In this document: positions 24,268 through 36,400 of the stretch, piece after piece
Numbering within the stretch: position 1 is the first letter of the stretch
Layout of the letters: each line of letters begins with the position of its first letter
DNA from: Nephrocerus scutellatus
Taxonomy: Eukaryota > Arthropoda > Insecta > Diptera > Pipunculidae
Reading direction: 5' to 3'
NCBI GenBank assembly: GCA_947095585.1
Contig: OX352762.1
Span: 92,850,249-92,914,248 of the forward strand
DNA length: 64,000 nt
Translations under genes and position numbers: made by a program
Notes under the pieces: generated by a model
Database searches by the model: none
Told to the model about the DNA's origin: nothing
Seen by the model: the letters and a program-made list of their open reading frames with translations, nothing else

Positions 24268-24456
24268 TCATTTTAGTCCCTTCAGTTTCATTGCTGTAAT
24301 CTGTAGATCCCATTCGTATTTCTGTAAAGCTTCAACCGATTCAGTGAGACTCAGATCAATTGTGCTCAGGATGTTTTGCAATTTGATGAGTTTGATGGCC
24401 TTGTGGACGTCCCATTCGATGAATTCCAAAACGTGAAGACACCTCGATGGAGTGCT
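24268..24456 (-). CDS. Ack-like last exon: UBA-like C terminus
   Basis: 62 residues and a TGA, after acceptor CCACAG ending at 24457. The two helical halves ([20 protein letters not shown] and [20 protein letters not shown]) each contain a W-D dyad, like the ubiquitin-associated end of mammalian ACK1 (pattern ...VLEMFDWNLEQA...). It is expected to bind ubiquitin and affect kinase turnover, by analogy with ACK1. It is too short to appear as a notable ORF and would be missed without splice analysis. Confidence 0.85.
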   Translation of the reverse strand, partial: STPSRCLHVLEFIEWDVHKAIKLIKLQNILSTIDLSLTESVEALQKYEWDLQITAMKLKGLK

Positions 24457-27400
24457 CTGTGGAATGGAAGAGAAATGTGAAATTAAAATAAAGAAAGTGA
24501 TATGAAAAAGATTTCAACAACTTACATCCTTGCCGAGGACTTTCATCATTATGCGAACTTCATCCGAGTCGACGCCACGCTCACAACCTTTTGGTTTCTT
24601 GTCGGAAAACTCTAGCAGGTCCTCACAACTAACCGAGTTGGAGTCTTTCAAGTGGGCATTCTTGGTTTCCGTGGCGGCCGGCTCTCTTCTAAGAGCAGAT
24701 GTTGATGAGCCTTTTGTTTCGTTCGCGGCCGGCTCCCTTCTAAGAGCAGATGTTGATGAGCCTTTTGTTTCGTTTTTAGTCGTAGACGTTCCAGCCACCC
24801 TTTGATCGCCAGTTCGGCTTAATGGACGACTTTCAGATGTCGACGAGGTTGATGATGACGAAGATGACCTGTTCATTGCCAAATCAACTGTTTCGCGGAT
24901 TTTGTTGAAAAGTGCGTGACCGGCCAATTCACTGCCTGTGGAATTCTCCTTAAGTGGAACCGATTGTACATCGCCTACTACTCCGGCAGTTGTTGCTCGA
25001 CAGTTAGATTTTGGACTGGTACTTTCGTCGGTTGTCGCGGCTGCTGACGTCGGTGTTGTTGACGATGTTGCAATTACATATGGAACCGATGACGACGTCG
25101 ACGACACATTCTTCTTCTCAAGAATGTCAAGATTCCTTAACTCATCCTCATTCGCGTAGAGGCTAGAAATCTTCGTTGAATCGAAATCGACTTCCTTGGA
25201 CTTGTTGTAGTGCTCCTTTTGAATGGAGAAATTGTAAAATCCATCAGTAACATCTGGCGATTGCAGCACATTTACTTTGTTGAAGTCATCCTCGAGGATT
25301 GATTCGAACTGAAGCGAAGCTGAGTCGGTGTTGCTGCTGTTCTCCGTGTAATTCTTCTGCATGTCCTGAACATTCTGATAGGTTCGGCTATCATCCAATG
25401 GTGTATTCTCGTAAGTCGCTGAATGCATGGATGTGGGTCGGACTGCTGCGACTGCTTCGTGTGTGACTCTCCGGAGGTGGTGATTCGTTGAGCACTTCTG
25501 ATGCGACTCATTCATTAGCGATATTGGCAAGTGATTGAGATTCCGATCAACTCCTCCGTCTGTCCCAGGGAACGGCACCTTCGGCTCATCGTCGACTGGA
25601 GTGATTTCGGTTACCTTATTCAGCGTTCGCTGTACCCCATATGCTGGTATAATGAGCGGATACTTTCGAACATGCCTCTTCGGATTAGTTTTGATCACTT
25701 TATTTCGATCTCTCGGTGGCAGTGGAATTGGATTTGCGTAATTGTCAGCCGCAGTGGCGTCCTCAGCTGCAGTTGCAGTAGTAGCACCCTTCTCCTTATC
25801 GGGGAACGTGTAAAAAGTGTTTGTCAAGTAACTGGGACTTTCGCAAAGCGATTCTTTGTCGCTGCCGGTGCCAGTGCTGGCGCATTTGTCTGCGCCTATA
25901 ACACCGTTAGCCGCCGAGTTGCTATTCTCGTCGTTCTCTTCGCCATCATTGGTAAGTGTCCTCGGACGCATCTTGAGCGGATGGAATTTTGGATTGGTTA
26001 TCAGTTCGGACTTCTTCAGCTTACCGCCAGATCCTCGGGTGGGCAACGTCATGGGGCGTGGAGCATCCTGCAATGGAATCGTCAGCTCATGATTATGATG
26101 ATGACTTTTATGATGATGGAGTTGGTGGTGATGTGTGCCACTTCCTAGAGTTCCACTACGACGATAGATCACATCTTCATCTTCGCTGCGCAAATGTATA
26201 GATCGCCGTGGCAACGTCTTGGCTGCTGCCAACTCAAACTCATTTGTGTTCAGCTGGCTGAGGAATGCTGCCGCTGCTGTCGTCGCCTTACGCTCGATCA
26301 GACTGTTGTACGCCTCACGACCTTCCTCGGTAATAGTGCTCTGAAATTGTAATGAATGCGTGGAATGGGGTTGGCGGGTGATGATGATGATGATGATGAT
26401 GTAGAAGATGACGGATGTGACGGACGTACAACGACGACGAGGCATTTTTTTTCGTGTTTTTTTATTTTGTTGTTGTTGAATGAAAAAGCAACAGGGAAGG
26501 ATTTGCATTGGGGTTAAAAACGGTGATGATGATGGGATGGATGTTGCGTCGGATTGCATGGAGAAATTATAACATAAATTAAATGTAAATGAAAATCATC
26601 AAAAACAAAACAATAGAAATATAAAAAATTAAAAACTAAAAACAAATGAATATAAATTACAGAAAGAGCAGCCAAATCTTCCCACCACCTTTACTGTAAG
26701 GTCTCAAAAAGGCAAGAGTGTTTCTCACGTTTGTGTGTTATTTTAACTTTGCTTTGGGTAAGAAATGCGGAGGAAATAGTTATTTGCAAAAGTCGGTCGC
26801 AGATCTTGATCCGGGTACAGAAACAAACTTGCCCGTAGGCGACTTGTAAAATATATAACTTTGGTTGGTTTGGTTAGGAGAGTTTCAAGTTTAAACAGCA
26901 GCCTCAAACGACCCCCTAATTCTTTAATTTGAACAGATGAACACCCACAGCGTGGTCAATAAGTTTGGATGCATTTTTATTTTTCATTCTCCTTTATTAC
27001 ATTTCTGTTGTTATTAATACTGTACTGTAGTTTACCCTTTAATATGCATATTTGACTATGCAACAGTGACGAAGCTTCTATATACAGTGTGACCTCACTG
27101 AATCCTCCTGTTTCGACCACATCAACACCCTGCGGATCATTATTGAACAGTGCGTTGAATTCCAGTCACCACTGCACTTGCTGTTCATCGATTTTGAGAA
27201 GGCGTTTGACAGTGTCTGGCTCGCCTTGCGCAGGAGAGGTATACCTGATAAACTAATAGGTGTTATTAAAGCAACCTATAACGGCTCTAAATGTCATGTG
27301 CTGCATAGAGGCACGTCCATCAACCCACATTTGCACCCTAATAGGCTACTTAACATCAGCGTCGCTACCCCTTCGTTGGATGAGATAAGGACAATTCGTT

Positions 27401-30400
27401 CACTGCAATCAGGTAAAGCAGCAGGCAACGACAATATCTACGCAGAACTCCTCGAAGCCGACGTCGAGTTAACTACGCGAACATTGCATGCGATATATCA
27501 AGATATCTGGGAATCTGAATCCATTCCATCGTCGTTAAAAGAAGGCTTAATAGACAAACTTCCCAAGAAAGGTGATTTGAGCAATTGCGAAAACTGGAGA
27601 GGAATAACCCTGCTAAAGACTATAAACAAAGTGATATCCTCTATAATAGCTAGGCGCTTACAGAATGCGTTAGAGCCAATCTTGAGAAATTAACAAGCAG
27701 GATTTCGGCCAAACCGTTCTTGTACAGATCAAATTAACACCCTGCGTATAATCATTGAGCAATCAGTTGAGTATCGCTCTCCTCGTTATATGGTTTTTGT
27801 AGATTTTAAACGCGCTTTTGATAGCGTAGGCCGAAACATGATGTGGCATATTTTGTCTAGTTATGGTGTTCCGGAAAAAAACATCAACATCATTAAGGAG
27901 CTGTACCGCGACTCAACATGCCGCGTCATTCATACGGGCATCTTGGCTCACCTTTCAACATCTACTCGGTAGTCAAGCAAGGCTGCACCCTCTTACCACT
28001 GCTTTTTACAATTGTTATCGACTGGGTGATGAAAATAGTAACCCATGGAATGCCATGGAATGTTTTTCACCGCCTGGAAGACCTAGACTATGCCGATGAT
28101 ATCTGTCTCCTATCACAATCGCTAGGTGACATGGAGCGAAAATTAAACTCACTAGAATTCCACGCTAACAAAGTGGGTTTAAAAATTAACTTCTCAAAAA
28201 CAAAACTACTTCGCGTTAACGCTAGTGGAACATGTGATCTCTCGATTGACGGACATCAGATAGAGGAAGTCGATAAGTTTTGTCATTTAAGCAGCTGGAT
28301 GTCAAAAAATAGTGGTGCTGACTCGGATGTGTGCGCGACACTCCTATAGCATGCTAAATAATGTCTGGAACTCAAATCTCAAGGTTTCTTAAGCTAACGG
28401 TCTTCAGATCTAACGTTATCTCAGTATTCTTGTATGGCTGCGAAACGTGGAAAGTCACAGAGTCAATTGCGACGCGCCTCTAAGTCTGCGTCAACAAGTG
28501 CTTAAGGAGGATACTGAGAATAAGATGGCCGGACATACCAATCAAGACTTGTGGAGAGTAACGCAGCAGGAAGCAATCGCGATCACCATCAGACGACGAA
28601 AATGGAGCTGGATTGGCCAAACTTTGAGAAAGCCAGCGGACGAAATTATGAAACTAGCGCTCGACTGGAATCCACAAGGAAGCCGTCGAGTTGGCCGCCC
28701 TAGCAAGACATGGAAAAGGACAATAGAAGAGGAAGCAAGATCCCAGAGGACCGAGTGGCGTCTCTTGAAACCTCAGGCGTTAAATCGAGTTCGTTGGCGG
28801 GCGTTTGTAGAAGCCCTATGCTCCCCTGCGGAGTAAAGGAAAGAAAGAAGAAGAAGCATAGAGGAAAGCTGTCAGATGAATTCGAGATCCTAAGTGGTGT
28901 ACGACAAGGTTGTATTCTATCGCCGATACTTTTTTTTGTTGGTGATTAGCGATGTGCTTCGCGCAGCTTTATCTATTGGAAACGGAGGAATTCGATGGAC
29001 TCTTACATCTCAACTCAAACATCACGCATAGCCGATAAAATCCTATTGGAAAAAGTGGGGCGTCACAATTGAAAACCTCATTATAAGAGGATATTTGTCC
29101 CATCCAAAAGACAAACTAAAAGCAGTGAAATAAGGTCACTTTCCTTGACATTTACTAACGTGGTAGGTTCAAAAAGTAATGAAAATGTTTCCATATGTCC
29201 ATATGCAAGCTTACCGCCAGTTAAAACTGTTACTTAATATTGAACAGCAAGTATTAGGGGGGGTAAAAAAAAAGTGCCCCAATTGCGCGGTGCGTGGCGG
29301 ATCGAATTCAAATCGATGCTATTAGCTTTGAGCTATTATCGTGCTTCAGACGATGTACATGTTCACGCAGAATGTTGTGCTTGCGAGATATTTGCTCTTG
29401 TGAGGGGCTGTTCGCAAGTTTGGCCAACACGATCGCTTGAACTCAAAATATTTTGATTTCTTCTCATGTCAACACACAAGTTTTGGAGTTATTGACTGTG
29501 GCATAAACGACGGCTTTGATTGCGGATTGGCTATCTAACCCAGGACAATTTTTCCCAAATAAATGTTTTATTTGTATCGGAATTCAGCACTTATTGATCG
29601 CGGTATAATAGGTAGCAACAAGCCTGAGTGTAAATAAAATTATGTTTATATTTAAAACCTCGATAGCGTGTAAGTGTGTGTCTTACTGAGCTCTATAGCA
29701 AAAACTCATCAATGCAAAAAGCAAAAAAAAAAAATTTCAGTCTCCTCATCCAGAGGTTAAGTGAAAATTCCAATTTCAAATTTTATTCAAGAATAACTTT
29801 ATAAATATGTACTGGTAGTTTGTTTTTAATTTTTCTTTTCAGTGGCAACCAACAATTTTCTTCTGTATGTTTATCTTTATGCTTTTCTCCAAACATTTTC
29901 TTCAAACTCAATTAGTTTTTTCAATCAATTATTAATTAATAATATTTTTAATGTTAATATTAATGCTATGTATTGTATATTATATCTTACGCTTAAATGT
30001 ATAAAGAAAATATTTATTTAAGGTTTAGTTTGTAACTTTGTAAAACTTTTTTTTGGATGAATTCAGTATCATCCTGTTTGTTATGTAGTAAGTACGAGTA
30101 TACATTATATATTTATATATTCATATTATGTATATCTAAAGTAATAACAATTGCGCTGGTTAAAAAACTTATGTTATGACTTAGTGTCTTGTTCTCCTCC
30201 TTGCCGTCGGGTCAATTGGTACTCATCATTATGGCTGATTGCAATTTTTCCTTTCAAATCTTCGTATGCGTGTGTTATTTTCATTTTTAATATTGTCTGT
30301 CTTACTTTTTAAATTTTTTTTTATTTTAAGTTTTGGAAGCGCAACCTAAACCCTGAACCAATATCTCCCATTGAAGAATCTTAAAGTTTGCACTACTCTC

Positions 30401-33400
30401 TGAGTATGTGCGTTAATGACAAACTCGGTAAAAAATACTGCATAATATTTAGGGTTCCTTCATTAGCACTTAAGCTTGAACACAACTGCCATGCCTGGCG
30501 GCCTATTCCCGAACAGGTTATTGACTACATACTGACAACTACGCTAGACAGCCTTATATAAAAATGGATATAAAGGATATTTATACAAAATAAATTTTGT
30601 AGGAAGGTATGAAGTCTTTTACAGCTGTCATCGTGATTATGACAGTAAATTTATTTTGTTTTGCCGGTGTAAAATAATAAACAAAACTTCGGTGTTATAA
30701 AGGGTGGGCAATCTACTGGTTTGTTTTTTAATCATAGGGTATGGCAACTTCTTTTTGAACGATTTGCTTGGAATTTTGACAGCTCGTCAGTGTGATATTC
30801 CGCAGCACGAAATCATGTTTTCGCTTGAGGAGCGATTCGAAATATTGAAAACTTATTTTAAATGTCAGTCTTGTGTAGCTGAAACCGTGCGTAGTTTGAA
30901 AATAAATATGGGTCGTCAAAGAGCGCCAAGCGGAACCGCTGTGCTGAAATTGGTGAAGAAAGTTAGTGAGAAAGGCTTGCTATTGGATAACAGAAGTGGT
31001 CCTTGAGCACGGACATGTCGCATGCCCGAGAATATTACGACTGTGTGGGACAGAATACATCGACCTCAACTCGAAGCCAGTCGAAGCAACCAGTCCGAGC
31101 GGATTACTACACAAAAACCTAGGATTATTCACTTACAGGGTCCAAATGACAGCAAATTACCATCCGCTTCGATATCAGTTCTCTGCCATAGACCAGCTTG
31201 ACAATGACGTCGATTTTGGTCGAAAAATCATGTTTTCAGACGAAGTTCATTTCCATCTCGGGGGCTGTGTAAACAAGCAGAACTGTCAGATTTTGAGTTC
31301 GGAACAGCCACACGTAATCGTAGAGAAGTCAAGGCATCCACCAAAAGCAAAAGTTTTGTTTGGATTTTGGAGTGGTGCCCCATTTTTCTTCGAAAACGCT
31401 GCTGGAAACGGCGTTACCGTCAATGGCGACCGTTACAGAGCCAGCTGACAAACTTTTTATGGCCCCAATCGACGCCATGAATGTTGACGATCTTTGGTTT
31501 CAACAAGATGGCGCCACATGCCATACAAGCCGACTGACAATCGATCTCTTGCGTGCTAAACCAGCCATTTTGGAGATGTTAATTAGCCTGCGCAGAGTTG
31601 CGATTTGACGCCGATAGGATAGATTTTATGTGGATAATCCAGAGATAATTTCAACTTTAAGACATAACATTGCGATTGTCATTCGCTGGACTCACACTAA
31701 CGATTGAAAACTGGACTCACAGGATGGCTTACTGTAAGGCCCGTAGAGGGAGCCACATGAATGAAATTGTTTTTCATTCTTAAATCGGAGACTCCAACCT
31801 TCACAATAAAAAAAATTTCCAAAAAATATTGATGTATACTCATTTAATTGAATTTTTAAAAACAAACTTTTAAAATTGCCCACCCTTTACAAGGTGCAGC
31901 AAAAGTAATGTCATAATGTGATTATATGCCATAGTTTTTTGCAAATGGTGTCAAATGTCATTGGCATTGGCTTTGGCATTTACGTTGTACGCAGATAGAG
32001 AATAGTTGACAACTGACAACAAGCGATGGAGCGATAGACACCTGAAGAGCTCGGATTTATTGTTACCCTGCTCTCACAATAAATACATGAAGTTTTAGGT
32101 TGTGACAGCAAAGTTTCAAATTGTGACAAACTTCATTGTTATTATATTGAAGACATAACAAAACCAACAAAAAATATTTCATTTCCGTTTCAATATTCAA
32201 ATATTGCGAAAATCATTCTGTATTTATGCAAAAGTTTGTGAACTTAAGAACTGAGATCTACCAACATAACGAGCAGACATTTTTTTTTTGTCCAAAACCA
32301 GAATCCATACATTTCTGTAACTCTTAAGTCTTAAGTTTTTCATGTGAGAGCGCCCTTACTGTCCATTTTCTTTCATTTTTAACAAAATAGCAGCCAATTC
32401 ACATTATGACATTACTTTTGCCACACCTTGTATAACACGAAATTCTCAATATACATACGAGGGATGATTGAAAAGTTCGCGGCAGGTCAAAATAATAGTT
32501 TTGATCCTAAATTGGTACTACCTCTACTTTATTGTCCAACATTCTAAAAGTGAGTCTGTGAAGTTGCGTCACAGAAGGCCTTGAGAGAGGCAAAGTAGAG
32601 AAATTTAAAAAAAAAAGGAAAAAATCTAACGTGCTGTGTGTTTAAAAATTGTTTAATGGAAACTGCACAACCGCTAAGAGGTGGTGAGGCGAAAGAGCAA
32701 TAAAACGACCCGCGTTTAATATCAACTGCAGAGCATAACATAAAGAAACTGTGATCTGATCATGGGTGACCAAAGATTAAAGATAAGGGAGAATGTTGAG
32801 GAGCAATCAATTCATCATCACCAGTACAATGCACAACCACAAAAATCGCCTGAGAGAATGGCTAAAATCCATAACTGTGGGTTTGAATTACTCCCTATTC
32901 GCCTGAAATCGATCCACGTTTTTATCATTTTCCTCCAACCTAAAAAAAAACCTTTTTGGCGAACTAATATTTTTAACAAATGAAGATGTGAATTTTCAAG
33001 GCCTTGACAAAAACTTTTTTCCAAATCGGTGTATTGACCTTAGAAATCATTTGGAAGAAGTTCATTGAGATTAGAGTTGTGCATTTTGTAGACTTCTGAG
33101 TCTTCGTTCTTGCTCAGTCCGCGAACTTTTCAATCCACCCCCTCGTATGTATTGTCAAATTTTACCATATGGTGAACATAATATGAATGTGTTCGGCAAT
33201 AGGCCCTACCCAGAGCTAAAGGATAAGGCTAGGTGCAAAAACGCAAAACGTTGTTGATTCTTATTTTCTATCCATCAAGACAGGATAGATGGCTATACCA
33301 GCATTTTTATACGGATTCGGAGAACTTGAGTGCTTACCAAGAAGCGCATACCCTTGCTGTGTGCACCAAATCGCTCTGCACCATCTCTCCTAACGAAAGT

Positions 33401-36400
33401 TTCTAAACTTTAGACAGTTTTGAAAACCATGTGGGTGAAGATTTGCCGAAAAATATCACAGAAATGTTTTCTGGTTATCGATTTTTTTTTATTGCTATTC
33501 ATGCGTTAAGTGGAGATATTATTTCCTTAAACCCGTTTAACACGAATTTGGTATGCGCCACTACAATCCACAAGCTCGTGCAAATCTTTTCAGTCTTCTC
33601 CCTTTATTCAGACGCTAAGCCAATTAAAATAAAAAGATTAACGAGGAATATTTTTATCAATAGAATTACTCTTGTGTCCGTCAATTTTTATGATTATTAG
33701 TAGTACGAGTATGTATGTAATTTCTCTTATGGATTTAAATTCATTATTTCAGTTTCTTTTCGAATTGGATAGAAAAATGTTTTGTTTTTTTCTTTGAAGC
33801 GAGATTGTCGTCTAGTGTGGTAACGGTAAGTTAGTAGTAGTAGGTGTAACAATATCGCTTAATAATACAAAATTTCATTTGATTTATAGTATTTTTAATT
33901 TTAACACAAAGAATAACCGCTCATGGGTGTGTTTTGTGTATGTGTGCCTTTTGTAGCAGTGCAGAAGAAGGTGCCTGTATAGTAACAATATTGTGCGAAT
34001 TAAAAACAATGTATCCACCCCAGCAACAGTATGTAAGGGAGAGAAACCTTTTTTTTGTTTTAATTACGTTAGTAAGAGTTTAGTTATAGTTGAGTTAATG
34101 ACAAAAAACACAAAGAGATAAACAAGAGACAAGATGAAAAAAAACAAAGTTGGATATCGAGTTACATATTTAACTCTCTCACTCTATAGAAAGAAACCTA
34201 TACACTAACTCCAAACAAAAGAGGTTAGTGCAATGGAGAAGGAGAAAGGGTGCTTGGTTACTCGCATCAAGTACAAAACTAATGTATTGAGAAATTCATG
34301 TTCATGTTAAGGCACTCCCTTGTGTTTTTTCTTAGTTTTTTTTTTCACTTTGAACTGCTGATTGTAAACATTTAATCAATTTACTTCTTGATTCTCGTTA
34401 ATTTGAAGCGGAAACTACTTCAGCTAAAACGAAACGCACCATACTTGACAAGTTACCACATACATACAGTGCGGGTTATTCAAATTTCAAAATGTTGAGC
34501 GCCTGCCTGCTCCTAATGAGCGACTGAATAAAGTTGAAACAGAGTTACCGAAACGAAACCGGAACCTACAAGTTTGTTCCAATTTCAGCCTCACATACAC
34601 AAATAAGCGGGACCCAAACTCAGTCTTCAGTCATTAAAAAACACGTCATTCCAATATAATAATACAAAGTAGTTACTAAAGCGGGCTTCAGTCAATCCCT
34701 TAAGAGACTTTTTGTTGAATTACATTTGCTCATTCCAATAGCTCTCTTAAGCATGGATTATATGCATTTGACATTTGCGAATAAATGGGCGCCGTGGCTC
34801 AGTGGAAATGCGCACGGCTACTGAGCAGGAGGTTCGTGGTTCGAATCCCAGTAACACCAAAAGTATTTTTCACGGTGTCCAACCTTTTGCGAATGGGTGA
34901 CAAACGTTCCGAGAGTAATAACTTGTCACGGAAAGCTTCTCAATTCGCCGGCCCTTCCATTTGTGTCGAAAAATATACATGCACAACACAAATGGTTGCG
35001 AAAAGCTAGGCCTTGGACCGCAATGGTCTATCGCGCCGAATACTATTATTGCGAATAAATGCACATCAATTTATTACGTTCTTCTTAACTTTAACGCAAA
35101 TAAGCGTGAGCGGTATGAAAATCGAGACAAACGCTTATGGAGGCAAAAGTTCATTATAAGCATTTGTCAAATTACAATTTGGGAAAACATTTCGTTTAAT
35201 TTTGACACAAACGTATGCACGCGAAAGTCTGTTAAAAGTACCCTTTAACTGACATTTTTATTTGATCGAAAACGAGGATTCTTCTTTCATTAAGATTTAA
35301 TGGTAATTCATTATAAATACTATAAGACGTATTCGTAGAGAATTTTGGACAAGCCTTCTTTGGGATTGTTAACTGGGTCCCACCGACTTAAAAATATAAC
35401 GCAATTTCGACCACTTCCGTCCACTGAAAGCACTGTACGTTAACACAGAACTGTTTTGTGATGATGGCTTTTTACTCACTTTTTTTAACCTATCACTTTC
35501 GTAGTGTCAAATTAGCCAAAGTTAAAATAGAATAAAAGCAAATGCTTTCGATAGAAGCAGAAGTGTTTTATAAGGGAGCTCTCACAATGGAAAAACTTAA
35601 AAATAATTACTTAAAGGGCGGATTTTGTGGATATGCAACATAACCAGCCCATTTTCTTTTTGTTAAAGCCAAAATCCATACAATCCTGTAAGTCTTAAGT
35701 ATTAAGTTTTTCCATTATGAGATTAGCAAAGTACCAAAATGAGACTACATACTTGACTTAACTTTTGGTCAGCTTTCTCTTTACGTATGTGGTTATAATT
35801 CCGCTTAAAATTTGGGGTTTTATATGGCCTTATCCATTTAAATATGAAGAATGAATTAAAATACGAATATTTTGACCAAACCTCTTAATGACTGACTGGT
35901 TCCCGCTTAAGAGACATAAGAACGCTGCAAAACCCGCAAAGCACACAATCCCCACATAAACCCATTGTTAGAAACCCATCAATTCTCCGGAAGAACATTG
36001 CCAAATAGTAAATTGATTAAATATTTCAGCATTTTCCTTAGTTATGGAGCCGGGCTGGGTGGTATGTGCGGCAAAAAGTCCTTGCGAAATTCAAATTCTT
36101 CGGTATCCGAGGAGGAACTATCGCTGGAAAAGGCCGGCTTTACCTTGAGGCTACTGAAGAGAGTACTACTTTGAACACTGGCCGCACGCTGTTGCCGCCA
36201 AAGTATTTCATTTTGCTTAACTGTAGAAGCGTGAATTTTCTCTGGCCAATGGAAGCCTGGAGCAACGTTAGCTGTCTGATTTGCTGCGGCGGCGGCGGCG
36301 GCGGTGCCAACACTGGAAGCCAGTGGCAGTATGAGTGGCAGAGAAGATGGGGGAGCTGTCCTCGATGTGTCGATTTGCGGTGGTGGTGGTGGTGGTGGCG

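Noticed and set aside
25531..26201. 205-aa and smaller plus-strand ORFs opposite Ack-like exon 12
   Set aside because: Antisense shadows of a well-supported exon.
26341..26559. Open frame extending Ack-like exon 12 upstream, with a hydrophobic Ile-rich stretch that could pass for a signal anchor
   Set aside because: The Ile run is a GAT microsatellite in antisense, and a good acceptor (TTTCAG) sits at 26341-26343. Splicing from exon 11 is phase-compatible. An alternative promoter cannot be excluded.
33431..33700. 89-aa ORF in intron 11
   Set aside because: Composition follows local AT bias; no family resemblance.
34788..34862. A tRNA gene
   Set aside because: A and B boxes are perfect but no cloverleaf closes after the B box, and the whole unit with tail is flanked by target duplications: a SINE head.
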